Source: HKCCE3408 sp038530555 (GTDB taxonomy: Bacteria > Pseudomonadota > Alphaproteobacteria > Rhodobacterales > Rhodobacteraceae). Taken from it: DNA of 64,000 nucleotides. The position numbers and the translations under genes were made by a program. Below are positions 41,641 through 49,972 of the stretch, in pieces. The notes below the pieces were generated by a model. It made no database searches. It was not told the origin of the DNA and saw nothing but the letters and a program-made list of their open reading frames with translations. The stretch is from NCBI GenBank assembly GCA_038530555.1, contig JBCBCN010000006.1, forward strand, positions 124,001-188,000, in the 5' to 3' direction. Each line of letters begins with the position of its first letter. Position 1 is the stretch's first letter.

Positions 41641-42642
41641 ATGACCCTCAAATCAAAACTCTGCGCCTCGGTCGCCGGATTTGCGGCGCTGATCTCGGCG
41701 CATGCGGCCAACGCCGCCGACGAAATCACCGTCGCCTATTTCCTCGAATGGCCGATGCCGTTCCAGTTCGCCAAAGTCCAAGGCATGTACGAAGAAGCCT
41801 TGGGCATCCCGATCAACTGGGTGTCGTTCGACACTGGAACCGCAATGTCAGCCGCAATGGCTTCGGGCGATGTTCAAATTTCGGTCAGCCAAGGGATGCC
41901 GCCCTTCGTCGTCGCCGCGTCGGCCGGTCAAGACCTGCAGATCCTCGACGTCGCCGTGAGCTACTCTGAGAACGACAATTGCGTGGTTGCAGAGGCTCTG
42001 GAAATTGACGCCATGAATGCCGGCGATCTGGAAGGCCGCACCGTGGGCGTGCCGATCGGCACCGCGGCGCATTTCGGCTTCCTCAGCCAGATGGCACATT
42101 TCGGGGTGGACATTTCCACCATGGAGATCGTCGACATGGCGCCGCCCGATGGCGCAGCAGCCTTCGCGCAAGGCTCGCTCGACATGGTCTGCGGCTGGGG
42201 TGGCGCACTGCGCCGCATGCTCGAGCACGGCAACACATTGCTGACCGGCGCCGAAAAAGAGGAGCTCGGGATCCTCGTCTTTGACGTGACCACCGCCCCG
42301 GCCGAGTTCGTCGCAGAAGAGCCCGAGCTGGTCGCTGCCTTCCTCGAAGTCACGGCCAACGCCAATGAGATGTGGAACTCGGGCGAGAACACCGCCGAAA
42401 TGCTTCCGGTGATTGCGCAAGACGCCGGTATGGATGAGGCGGCTGCCGAGGCGACACTGGCCACCTTCGTCTTCCCGTCGGTCAGCGAGCAGCTTTCGGA
42501 AGCGTGGCTGGGCGGCAATGTCGGTGCCTACATGACTGGCGTGGCCCAGGTGTTCCTCGACGCCGGAAACATCGACAGCGCGCGTGACAGCTATGACGCC
42601 GCCGTCAACACCGACCCGTTGAGCACGCTCGACAGCATGTAA
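41641..42642 (+). CDS. NitT/TauT-type ABC substrate-binding protein
   Basis: A 333-aa periplasmic binding protein with a clear signal peptide (cleavage near ANAADE, residue 26). The fold is that of TauA/SsuA/ThiY-type proteins: ITVAYFLEWPMPFQFAKVQG, MASGDVQISVSQGMPPFVVAA, GRTVGVPIGTAAHFGFLSQM. It feeds the ATPase and permease encoded next. Taurine is only one of many ligands in this family (sulfonates, nitrate, pyrimidine precursors, ureides), and the nearby hydantoinase operon makes a nitrogen ring compound possible. Confidence 0.9.
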   Translation: MTLKSKLCASVAGFAALISAHAANAADEITVAYFLEWPMPFQFAKVQGMYEEALGIPINWVSFDTGTAMSAAMASGDVQISVSQGMPPFVVAASAGQDLQILDVAVSYSENDNCVVAEALEIDAMNAGDLEGRTVGVPIGTAAHFGFLSQMAHFGVDISTMEIVDMAPPDGAAAFAQGSLDMVCGWGGALRRMLEHGNTLLTGAEKEELGILVFDVTTAPAEFVAEEPELVAAFLEVTANANEMWNSGENTAEMLPVIAQDAGMDEAAAEATLATFVFPSVSEQLSEAWLGGNVGAYMTGVAQVFLDAGNIDSARDSYDAAVNTDPLSTLDSM

Positions 42643-42651
42643 AAACCACTC

Positions 42652-42679
42652 GGTCCGGGCGCTTGATCGCGCCCGGGCC
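42652..42679 (+). promoter_or_regulatory. Intercistronic hairpin between binding-protein and ATPase genes
   Basis: GGTCCGGGCGC (42652-42662) and GCGCCCGGGCC (42669-42679) form a strong stem with a 6-nt loop, without a T-run. Such hairpins after binding-protein genes usually protect the upstream mRNA and raise its level over the rest of the operon. Confidence 0.7.
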
Positions 42680-42705
42680 AAACCATAGCGCATGGGGGAT
42701 CGAGC

Positions 42706-43512
42706 GTGTCAGATCTAAACATCAATGCCATCTCCATGCGGTTTGAGCTGCCCAATGGTGACGCCGTGCAGGCGCTCAAAGATGTGTCGCTCACCCTGAA
42801 ACAGGGCGAGTTGATGAGCGTTCTGGGCCCCTCGGGCTGTGGCAAGACCACGCTTTTGAATATCGTCGCGGGATTTCTCGCTCCGACCGAGGGCAACATT
42901 GAGATCAACGGGCACAGCGTAGAAGGACCGGCGGCCGAGCGCGGCATGGTCTTTCAAAAAGGCGCGCTGTTTGAATGGATGAGCGTGCGGGACAATGTCG
43001 AGTTCGGGCCCCGCATGGCCGGTAAGGCCCTGGGCGCCCGCCGCGAGATCTCCGATCATCTGCTCGAAATCGTGGGCCTGCAGGACTTCAAGGACAAGGC
43101 GATATACGAGCTTTCGGGCGGCATGCAGCAGCGCGTCGCGCTGGCCCGCTGCCTTGCCAATGAGCCGGACGTCATTTTGATGGACGAGCCGCTGGGCGCG
43201 CTCGACGCGCTGACCCGTGAAAAGATGCAAGGCCTGGTCCTCAAGCTTTGGAAAGAGACCGGCAAGACCATCATCCTGATCACCCACTCGGTCGAGGAGG
43301 CGCTCTTGCTTGGTGAGCGCCTGGTAGTCATGGCCCCGCGTCCCGGCCGCATCCACCGCGAATACCAGCTCCCCTTCGCCGAAATCGGCGTCAACGCCGA
43401 CCTGCGAGAGGTCAAAAAAGATCCGCGCTTTGCCGAACGTCGCGATGAGATCTTGTCGATGATCTGGGAAATGGAAGAGGAAATTATGGGTCGCGTGGAG
43501 GCTGCGCAATGA
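42706..43512 (+). CDS. NitT/TauT-type ABC transporter ATPase
   Basis: A 268-aa ATPase with Walker A GPSGCGKTT, Q-loop VFQKGALFEW, signature LSGGMQQR, Walker B VILMDEPLGALD and switch histidine ITHSVEEA, all intact. It starts at GTG 42706, preceded by GGGGGA, and overlaps the permease gene by 4 nt (ATGA). A C-terminal tail of about 25 residues after the core is typical of the TauB/SsuB group. Confidence 0.95.
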   Translation: MSDLNINAISMRFELPNGDAVQALKDVSLTLKQGELMSVLGPSGCGKTTLLNIVAGFLAPTEGNIEINGHSVEGPAAERGMVFQKGALFEWMSVRDNVEFGPRMAGKALGARREISDHLLEIVGLQDFKDKAIYELSGGMQQRVALARCLANEPDVILMDEPLGALDALTREKMQGLVLKLWKETGKTIILITHSVEEALLLGERLVVMAPRPGRIHREYQLPFAEIGVNADLREVKKDPRFAERRDEILSMIWEMEEEIMGRVEAAQ

Positions 43513-44774
43513 TCGTCCTGTTGATCTATATCGCGCTGTTCGTCGGCGCGTTCTTCGCCGTTCAATTCGTGCGTCGTGGGCTTGAAGCGCGTCAGGATTT
43601 CACCTCGCTCAAGACGGTGACCTTTGGCGATGAAAGCGCGGTGACACCGGACCGCACAGCCTCGATCATCTCGGTCGTAGCGGTTTTCGTCATATGGGGC
43701 GCCTTTACCAATTCGGCGCTCGTGCCCTTTCACATGCCGGGGCCGTTTACCGGCACGACCGAGTTTACCTACACCGCTCAGAACGCGGCCGGCGAGACGG
43801 ATGAGGCCACCGTCACGGTCGAGGTCTTCCCCGTTGGCCAGGAAGCCGACGCACCCGAGATCGAGCCGGGAGATGGCTTCGCCGCCAATGACAGTGACGC
43901 TGTGCAGCAATGGCGCTCGACCCTTGTACGGATCAAACGCAATGATGAAGGCGGCGATGCGGACGACTATCGGGTTATCGCCGTGGACGGCGAGCCGATC
44001 GATTTCGGTGAACGCGCGCGCGTGGCCGACGGTCGCGTGACCCTGACCGAGCGTGGTTCGCTCAACTTCGTGCCCGCCCGAGGTATGCAGATGGAGCCGC
44101 TCTACCTGCCCTCGCCCGAGGCTGTGGTGGCCCGGCTCTGGGAGATCGCAAGCGAGGGCTATCAGAACACGCCCCTGTGGGAGCATCTTGGTATGTCGCT
44201 TTTCCGCGTCGTGGCAGGATTTTTCTTCGGCGCATTGATCGGCATCCCGCTGGGCTACGCCATGGGCCTGTCGGGCTGGTTCCGCGGCTGGTTCGATCCC
44301 ATCGTCGAGTTTATGCGCCCGGTTCCGCCCCTGGCGCTGATCCCGCTCGTGATCATCTGGTTCGGCATCGACGAACAGGGCAAGGTCGTTTTGCTGTTCC
44401 TCGCGGCACTCTGGATCATGACCATAGGCGCGCGCGCCGGTGTCTCCGGTGTAAATATCTCAAAGATCCATGCCGCCTACAGCCTCGGCGCCTCCAAATG
44501 GCAGATCTTGCGCTATGTGATTGTGCCCAATTCCCTGCCGGAGATCTTCACCGCCGCGCGCGTGGCTATGGGTGTCTGCTGGGGCACAGTTGTGGCCGCT
44601 GAGCTCGTCGCCGCCCAAGAGGGCGCGGGCATGATGATCATTGCTGCCTCGCGCTTTCAGCTCACCGATATCGTGATCCTCGGCATCGTTCTGATCGGCA
44701 TCATCGGCTACGGCATCGATATTCTGATGCGGATGGCCGAGAATTACCTTGTGCCGTGGAAGGGCCGCTCCTAA
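43509..44774 (+). CDS. NitT/TauT-type ABC permease with extracytoplasmic insertion
   Basis: A 421-aa permease, about 150 residues longer than TauC. The C-terminal 220 residues are a normal BPD permease with the EAA loop (IHAAYSLGASKWQILRYVIVP). The front has two extra helices (about 3-20 and 51-69) enclosing a cytoplasmic loop, followed by a soluble stretch (72-198). This stretch begins FTYTAQNAAGETDEATVTVEV, split here as FTYTAQNAAGETD plus EATVTVEV, resembling a VCBS/cadherin-like beta unit. Its role might be substrate capture or docking of the binding protein. No frameshift is visible. Confidence 0.88.
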   Translation: MIVLLIYIALFVGAFFAVQFVRRGLEARQDFTSLKTVTFGDESAVTPDRTASIISVVAVFVIWGAFTNSALVPFHMPGPFTGTTEFTYTAQNAAGETDEATVTVEVFPVGQEADAPEIEPGDGFAANDSDAVQQWRSTLVRIKRNDEGGDADDYRVIAVDGEPIDFGERARVADGRVTLTERGSLNFVPARGMQMEPLYLPSPEAVVARLWEIASEGYQNTPLWEHLGMSLFRVVAGFFFGALIGIPLGYAMGLSGWFRGWFDPIVEFMRPVPPLALIPLVIIWFGIDEQGKVVLLFLAALWIMTIGARAGVSGVNISKIHAAYSLGASKWQILRYVIVPNSLPEIFTAARVAMGVCWGTVVAAELVAAQEGAGMMIIAASRFQLTDIVILGIVLIGIIGYGIDILMRMAENYLVPWKGRS

Positions 44775-44910
44775 GAAATCTCCAGCGTTTTCAGCTGCCA
44801 AGCGCCCTTTGCGGCGCTTCCGGCGCCCTTTGGCCCCGTTTCCGGCCCGGGCGCGTCAAAAAATAGCCTAACTGCTCACCATTTGATCGTGATAGTTTCG
44901 CTTTCGTGGA

Positions 44911-44937
44911 CGGTTCTTTTTTTGAACCGGCCGGTTC
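44911..44937 (+). promoter_or_regulatory. Two mutually exclusive hairpins around a T7 tract
   Basis: CGGTTC (44911-44916), a T7 run, then GAACCGG (44924-44930) and CCGGTTC (44931-44937). The middle segment can pair with either flank, so the RNA could switch between two forms. It lies 90 nt upstream of the secreted-protein gene and 137 nt after the permease. Confidence 0.5.
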
Positions 44938-44953
44938 GCTGAGCCGACCGATA

Positions 44954-45002
44954 CGCACATGCGGATAAAAAAACGCGCCCTTCGGATCAGGCCGGATGTG
45001 CG
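44954..45002 (+). promoter_or_regulatory. Inverted repeat in leader of secreted-protein gene
   Basis: CGCACATGCGG (44954-44964) and CCGGATGTGCG (44992-45002) pair over 11 bp with one mismatch, enclosing an A7 run and a GCGCCCTTCGG segment. It ends 25 nt before the start codon, so it may affect the leader mRNA. Confidence 0.5.
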
Positions 45003-45027
45003 CAAAAGTCGATATGGAGACGATTAG

Positions 45028-45492
45028 ATGAAAAAACTTTTGGCAGTGGCCGCCGTTCTGTCCAGCGGCTTTATGGCAGTTCCGGCCGCGGCTTGCCCGG
45101 ATTGGCAGTATAGCGGGCGTTCGAACCTGGGCACTCTGGGTGGACAGTTCCTCTATACGCCGCGCTATTGGAGCGTCGTGGCCGGTGGCAACGTCAACCT
45201 GGCCAACTGCGCAGCACCCGGCACTGGCTATGTCATCAGCCAGCCGGACTTTGAGTTCACCTTCAACAATGATGGTGGCTACAACCGTCTCGAGTTGAGC
45301 GTTCAGGCAAGCTGCGACACCGTCCTGCTGGTCAATGACGCCAACGGCAACTGGCATTTCAACGACGACACCAACGGTCTTCAGCCCCAGGTTAACGTCT
45401 TTGGCGCGCCATCGGGTGTCTATGACGTCTGGATCGGCACCTACGGCTCGGGCAACTGCCAGGCCTCGCTCGAACTTGAGACCTGGTACTAA
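45028..45492 (+). CDS. Hypothetical secreted beta-rich protein
   Basis: A 154-aa protein with a standard signal peptide (cleavage near AAAC, about residue 22) and a Gly/Asn/Tyr-rich mature domain with four cysteines (C23, C61, C96 and C147 by count, approximate). The WQYSGRSNLGTLGGQFLYTP start and the VYDVWIGTYGSGNCQASLELE end suggest a small beta-sandwich like those exported by Roseobacter relatives. GGAGA precedes the ATG. It stands alone between the importer operon and a strong terminator. Function unknown. Confidence 0.75.
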   Translation: MKKLLAVAAVLSSGFMAVPAAACPDWQYSGRSNLGTLGGQFLYTPRYWSVVAGGNVNLANCAAPGTGYVISQPDFEFTFNNDGGYNRLELSVQASCDTVLLVNDANGNWHFNDDTNGLQPQVNVFGAPSGVYDVWIGTYGSGNCQASLELETWY

Positions 45493-45520
45493 TCCACTGC
45501 CCTCCGAGCGTCTGAAAAAC

Positions 45521-45550
45521 AGCCCCGCATCACCTGATGCGGGGCTTTTG
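45521..45550 (+). terminator. Intrinsic terminator after secreted-protein gene
   Basis: AGCCCCGCATC and GATGCGGGGCT form an 11-bp perfect stem around ACCT, followed by TTTTG. It separates the secreted-protein gene from the hydantoinase operon. Confidence 0.9.
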
Positions 45551-45609
45551 ATTTGGCTGTCTAGACAATCACGCTTGCTTTTGCTGCCGCCGGGGCGTCA
45601 ACCTCGCGA

Positions 45610-46983
45610 ATGCTGTCTCTCGCCCTTAGAAATGCGCGTATCGTGACGCCGAAAGGTGTGATCGAGGGCGACTTAGGCATCGAAAACGGCCAGATCACCC
45701 ATGTAGGTCAGGTCGGGCCGGCTCAGCAGGATGTCGATCTCGTGGGCCACTGGCTGATGCCGGGCGGTGTCGATCCGCACGCCCATATCGAGCAGATGTC
45801 GGGCATGGGGCTTTTGAACGCCGACACGTTTGAGACCGCTACACGCTCGGCCTTGATGGGCGGCACAACTTCGGTGATCTCCTTCGCCGCCCAGCGTCAC
45901 GGCGAGAGCATCGCGCGCAGGGTCGCCGATTACAGCACCCGGGCGGCGCGCGGTGCGATGACAGATTATGCCTTTCATTTGATCGTCAGCGATCCCCACG
46001 TGCCAGATTTCGCGTCCGAGCTGCGCGCGTTGATTGAGGCGGGGCACCGCTCGCTGAAGCTCTTCACGACCTACCTCATCAAGCTCGACGATCCCGATAT
46101 CCTGATGGTCATGGGAAAGGCCCGCGATCACGGCGCGCTCACTTGCGTGCATGCCGAAAACGACGCGCTGATCGGCCTGGCAAAACGCCGCCTGCTGGCT
46201 GAGGGCAAGCGACTGCCCAAGCACCACGCTGAAAGCCATCCGCGCCTGGCCGAGATTGAGGCGGTCGAGCGGCTTTGCCATTTCGCCGAATATTTGGGCT
46301 CACAGGTGATGCTGTTTCATATCTCTACGGCGGAGGCGGCCGAGACGGTGCGGGCAGCGAAGATGCGCGGCGTGCCGATCTGGGCCGAAACCTGCCCGCA
46401 TTACCTCATGATGACCGAAGAGATCCTCGATCAGCCAGACGGCGGCAAATGGATGTGCTCCCCGCCGCAACGTACGGCGCAGGATCAAGCCGCGCTATGG
46501 GCGGCGCTGGCGGACGGCACGCTCGATCTGGTCTCGTCCGATCACGCGCCCTTCCGCTACGACGAAACCGGCAAACTGGCCGCTGGGCCCGGCGCCGGTT
46601 TTCCCGAGATCGCCAACGGCATGCCCGGGCTCGAGACGCGCCTGCCGCTCATGTTTCACGCGATGGTCACAGAGGATCGCGGTGGGCCAGAGGCCTTCGC
46701 CCGGCTCACATCAACGGCGCCCGCCGACGTCTACGGTCTGCCCGGCAAGGGCCGGATCGAAGAGGGCGCTGATGCAGATCTGGTCGCTTGGAACCCGGAG
46801 CGCAGCCATCTTTACGGGGCTGACGATCTCAACGACAATGTCGGCTATAACCCCTGGGTGGGCACGCAAGTTCGGGGCTGGCCGGAGCGGGTTTGGCTGC
46901 GTGGGACCTGCGTGGTCGACGGCGGGAAATGTCTGGCGCGGCCCGGCCAAGGCCAGTGGCTTGAACGCCCGCGCCCGCACTAA
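45610..46983 (+). CDS. Hydantoinase/dihydropyrimidinase-like amidohydrolase
   Basis: A 457-aa cyclic amidohydrolase of the dihydroorotase/allantoinase/hydantoinase group, hydrolysing ring amide bonds. The two-metal site is complete: H57-x-H59 (GVDPHAHIE), carboxylated lysine K150 (HRSLKLFTTY), H181, H237 (LFHIST) and D311 (SSDHAPF). The preference (hydantoin, dihydropyrimidine, allantoin) cannot be told. It is the first gene of a seven-gene series. No N-carbamoylase follows, so the ring-opened product must be processed by another enzyme. Confidence 0.9.
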   Translation: MLSLALRNARIVTPKGVIEGDLGIENGQITHVGQVGPAQQDVDLVGHWLMPGGVDPHAHIEQMSGMGLLNADTFETATRSALMGGTTSVISFAAQRHGESIARRVADYSTRAARGAMTDYAFHLIVSDPHVPDFASELRALIEAGHRSLKLFTTYLIKLDDPDILMVMGKARDHGALTCVHAENDALIGLAKRRLLAEGKRLPKHHAESHPRLAEIEAVERLCHFAEYLGSQVMLFHISTAEAAETVRAAKMRGVPIWAETCPHYLMMTEEILDQPDGGKWMCSPPQRTAQDQAALWAALADGTLDLVSSDHAPFRYDETGKLAAGPGAGFPEIANGMPGLETRLPLMFHAMVTEDRGGPEAFARLTSTAPADVYGLPGKGRIEEGADADLVAWNPERSHLYGADDLNDNVGYNPWVGTQVRGWPERVWLRGTCVVDGGKCLARPGQGQWLERPRPH

Positions 46984-46997
46984 AGGAGAGCTGGCCC

Positions 46998-47387
46998 ATG
47001 CCCCCGCCCGACATGGAAAACACCCTCGCGATCACCTTTTTCTACTACCGCGATCTCCCCACAGCGATGCGGTTCTACGAGGACGTTATCGGCCTGAAGC
47101 TCGCTATTGATCAGGGCTGGTGCAAGATCTACCGGGTGGCGAACGGCGCCCATATCGGCCTTGTGGATGAGAGCCGTGGCATGAACAAATGGCAGCCCAT
47201 AAAGCCCGTGCAGTTCTGCATCCGCGTCCCCGATGTTGATGCTTGGTACGCCTATGCCCAAGACGAAAAGCTGTCCGGCCTGTCCGAGCTATTCGTGGCT
47301 GATGAGATCGGCATCCGCGCCTTCGTTTTCGACGACCCCGAGGGCTATCAGATCGAGATCCAGTCCGCGACGCGGCCCGGCGCCTGA
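46998..47387 (+). CDS. VOC/glyoxalase-fold protein
   Basis: A 129-aa single VOC domain: FFYYRDLPTAMRFYEDVIGLKLAIDQ at the start and AFVFDDPEGYQIEIQSAT at the end, the latter carrying the usual metal-ligand glutamate. Family members are lyases, epimerases or dioxygenases; the histidine expected in the first half is in the GAHIGLVDE region. AAAGGAG precedes the ATG. It is 14 nt after the hydantoinase stop and 3 nt before the racemase start, so part of the same operon. Confidence 0.85.
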   Translation: MPPPDMENTLAITFFYYRDLPTAMRFYEDVIGLKLAIDQGWCKIYRVANGAHIGLVDESRGMNKWQPIKPVQFCIRVPDVDAWYAYAQDEKLSGLSELFVADEIGIRAFVFDDPEGYQIEIQSATRPGA

Positions 47388-47390
47388 CCT

Positions 47391-48062
47391 TTGGCCCTCA
47401 TCGTCATCAATCCCAATTCCTCCCGTGAGGTCAGCCGGGGTATCGCCGAGGCACTCACCCCCTTCGCGCGTTTCGGCACCGAGATCCGCGTGCTCACCCT
47501 GGCCGAAGGCCCGCCCGGTATCGAAAGCCAGCGCCAGGCCGATCTGACCATCGCGCCGATGCTGCGCCTCGCAGCCGCGCAAAAGGAGGCGCAGGGCTTT
47601 GTCATCGCCTGTTTCGGCGATCCCGGCCTGCACGCCCTGCGCGATCAGACCCCGCTTCCGGTGGTGGGCATCCAAGAGGCCGGCGTCCTTCAGGCCCTGT
47701 CGCTTGGTCAGCGCTTTGGCGTGATCGCCATCCTGCCCGCCTCCATCCCACGCCATCTCAGGGCGTTTGGTGCCATGGGCGTGACTGACCGGCTCGCCGG
47801 AGACCGGGCGCTGGGTCTCGGCGTGGCCGATCTGGCCCGCGAAGATACAACGCGGGCGGCAATGATCCGCACGGCGCAAACTCTGCGCGATGTCGACGGC
47901 GCCGATGTGCTGGTGCTGGGCTGTGCGGGCATGGCGCGATATCGCAGAGTGCTGGAGGAGGCCGTGGGCTTGCCCGTGGTCGAGCCCTGCCAAGCCGCCA
48001 CTGCCCTTGCGCTCGGACAAATTGCGGTGCAGCAAACCCGGGCGCCTCCCGTACGCATTTAG
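47391..48062 (+). CDS. Hydantoin/Asp-Glu racemase family protein
   Basis: A 223-aa protein with the hydantoin-racemase signature VINPNSSREVSRGI and the paired catalytic cysteines in IACFGDPG and LGCAGM. Two-cysteine racemases of this family invert hydantoins, aspartate, glutamate or allantoin; maleate isomerases are relatives. The start is TTG 47391, 3 nt after the VOC stop, giving the expected ALIVINPNS N-terminus. Its pairing with a hydantoinase gene supports a hydantoin- or ureide-type substrate. Confidence 0.87.
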   Translation: MALIVINPNSSREVSRGIAEALTPFARFGTEIRVLTLAEGPPGIESQRQADLTIAPMLRLAAAQKEAQGFVIACFGDPGLHALRDQTPLPVVGIQEAGVLQALSLGQRFGVIAILPASIPRHLRAFGAMGVTDRLAGDRALGLGVADLAREDTTRAAMIRTAQTLRDVDGADVLVLGCAGMARYRRVLEEAVGLPVVEPCQAATALALGQIAVQQTRAPPVRI

Positions 48063-48098
48063 GTGGCGCGAACCGGCCCAGCTGAAGGAGGGACAGCA

Positions 48099-49013
48099 AT
48101 GCTTGATGAAACCGCCAAAGGCGTCTTCACCATCGCTTGCACGCCGTTTCTGCCCGATGGCGCGCTCGATCTGCAAAGCGTCGACCGGATGGTGGATTTC
48201 TACCTCGAGAAAGGCGCGACCGGCCTGACTATTCTGGGCATGATGGGGGAGGCGGGCAAGCTCTCGGCCGAGGAGGCCCTGCAGGTTGTCGAACGCGTCA
48301 CTGCGCGGGCGCCCGTGCCAATCGTCGTCGGTGTCTCAGCGCCGGGTTTCGCTGCGATGGGCGCGCTGGCCCGCGCTTCGATGGACAAGGGCGCCGCGGG
48401 CGTCATGGTTGCCCCGCCCAGCAGCCTCAAGACCGACGGCCAGATCGTCAGCTACTATCACAACACCGCCGAAACCCTTGGCGAGATCCCGTTCGTGCTG
48501 CAAGATTTTCCACTCGTGACCGACGTGGTCGTGCCCGTCGATGTTATCCTCAAGATCGTCGAAGATTGCCCCACCTGCGTGATGCTCAAGCACGAAGATT
48601 GGCCCGGTCTCGACAAGATCAGCGCACTGCGCAAAGCCTCCGATGCGGGCGCGCGGCGCATCTCGATACTATGCGGCAATGGCGGTCTCTTTCTTCTAGA
48701 AGAAATGCTGCGCGGGGCCGATGGCGCGATGACCGGCTTCTCTTTCCCCGAAATGATGGCCGATGTGGTCTCCGCGGCGAATGCCGGCGAGATCGACCGC
48801 GCCCGCGATCTTTTTGACGCCTACATGCCCTTCATCCGCTACGAGGCGCAGCCCGGGATGGGGCTTGCCATCCGCAAGCATGTCCTGGCTGAGCGCGGCG
48901 CCATCGCCCATGCGACTTTGCGCAAACCCGGCGGAAGCCTCAACGCTGCCGCCCAGGCCGAGGTCGCGGCACTTCTCGCCCGGCAAGAGGCGCGCTTGGC
49001 CGATCTGGGCTGA
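48099..49013 (+). CDS. DapA-family aldolase/lyase
   Basis: A 304-aa class I aldolase of the dihydrodipicolinate synthase/N-acetylneuraminate lyase family. The Schiff-base lysine is in VMLKHEDWPG, and the phosphate/pyruvate-binding T-x-L-G-x-x-G-E segment reads TGLTILGMMGEAGK. GAAGGAGGG precedes ATG 48099. The lysine-pathway DapA is usually encoded elsewhere, so this is probably a catabolic paralogue. Its stop overlaps the next start (TGATG). Confidence 0.88.
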   Translation: MLDETAKGVFTIACTPFLPDGALDLQSVDRMVDFYLEKGATGLTILGMMGEAGKLSAEEALQVVERVTARAPVPIVVGVSAPGFAAMGALARASMDKGAAGVMVAPPSSLKTDGQIVSYYHNTAETLGEIPFVLQDFPLVTDVVVPVDVILKIVEDCPTCVMLKHEDWPGLDKISALRKASDAGARRISILCGNGGLFLLEEMLRGADGAMTGFSFPEMMADVVSAANAGEIDRARDLFDAYMPFIRYEAQPGMGLAIRKHVLAERGAIAHATLRKPGGSLNAAAQAEVAALLARQEARLADLG

Positions 49014-49972
49014 TGCGGGTTCTGGTCCAAGCGCCGGACCCCGCGCCCCTGGCCGCCCAACTCAGCGCCGCCTTCCCGGCCATCGACGCTCACCAATGCG
49101 CCAATTACATCGACCTGCCGCGCCTCCTGTCAGAGCTGCGGCCCGACGCGGTCTGTTCAATGCGCTACGCGGGCACGGGCCCGTTTCCGGCCGCCGCCCT
49201 GACCGGCCCGGACGGGCCGCGTTGGCTCGCCAGTGCCGGGGTGGGCGTCGATCACCTGGGCAGCTGGGATCCCGCCCGCCTGACCGTCACCAATGCCGCC
49301 GGTATCGCCGCGCCCGTGATGGCCGAGTTCATCCTGGGCGGCTTTCTCCATTTCACCCTCGATCACACCGGACTGATCGCCGACAAGGCCGCCCGGCTAT
49401 GGCGCGCCGACCGTCTGGTGCGCGCGCTCCATGGCGCCACGCTCCTGATTGTGGGCCTTGGGTCGACCGGCCAAGCCCTGGCCACCCGTGCAAAAGCCTT
49501 GGGCATGCGCGTCATCGGCACTCGCGCGCGGCCCCAGCCCATGGAGGGCATCGACCGGGTCTTTGCCGCTGAAGACCTACCGCAAGCCTTGCCGCAGGCG
49601 GATTTCATCGCCGTCTGCGTCCCCCTCACGCCCGCCACGCGCGGCTTGATCGGCGCGGCAGAGATTGCCCGGATGCGGCCCAGCGCTGTCTTTGCCGATG
49701 TCTCGCGCGGCGGCGTGACGGACCAGGCCGCGTTGCTCGACGCGCTTAACTCGGGCCATGTCGCGGGCGCGGTGCTCGATGTCTTCGAAACCGAGCCGCT
49801 CCCACCCGAAAGCCCACTCTGGCAGGCGCCCAACACGCTCATTTCACTCCATGCCTCGGCGGTGTTCGATGGCTGGCAAGACGCCTCCTTCGGCCTCTTC
49901 CTCGACAATTTCGCCCGCTTCACCAAGGGTCAGCCGCTTTTGAATGTCGTCGATCCGGAGCGCGGCTATTGA
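49013..49972 (+). CDS. D-2-hydroxyacid dehydrogenase
   Basis: A 319-aa NAD(P)-dependent dehydrogenase of the D-isomer family. Cofactor site GLGSTGQALA; catalytic Arg in FADVSRGGVTD, Glu in VFETEPLPPESPLW, and His in LISLHAS. It would reduce or oxidise a 2-keto/2-hydroxy acid, a likely product of the DapA-like lyase step. It overlaps the genes on both sides (TGATG and TTGA), showing tight coupling. Confidence 0.9.
   Translation: MRVLVQAPDPAPLAAQLSAAFPAIDAHQCANYIDLPRLLSELRPDAVCSMRYAGTGPFPAAALTGPDGPRWLASAGVGVDHLGSWDPARLTVTNAAGIAAPVMAEFILGGFLHFTLDHTGLIADKAARLWRADRLVRALHGATLLIVGLGSTGQALATRAKALGMRVIGTRARPQPMEGIDRVFAAEDLPQALPQADFIAVCVPLTPATRGLIGAAEIARMRPSAVFADVSRGGVTDQAALLDALNSGHVAGAVLDVFETEPLPPESPLWQAPNTLISLHASAVFDGWQDASFGLFLDNFARFTKGQPLLNVVDPERGY

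Noticed and set aside
44884..44896. FNR-type box (TTGAT-N4-ATCAA)
   Set aside because: Only the first half matches; the second half reads ATAGT.
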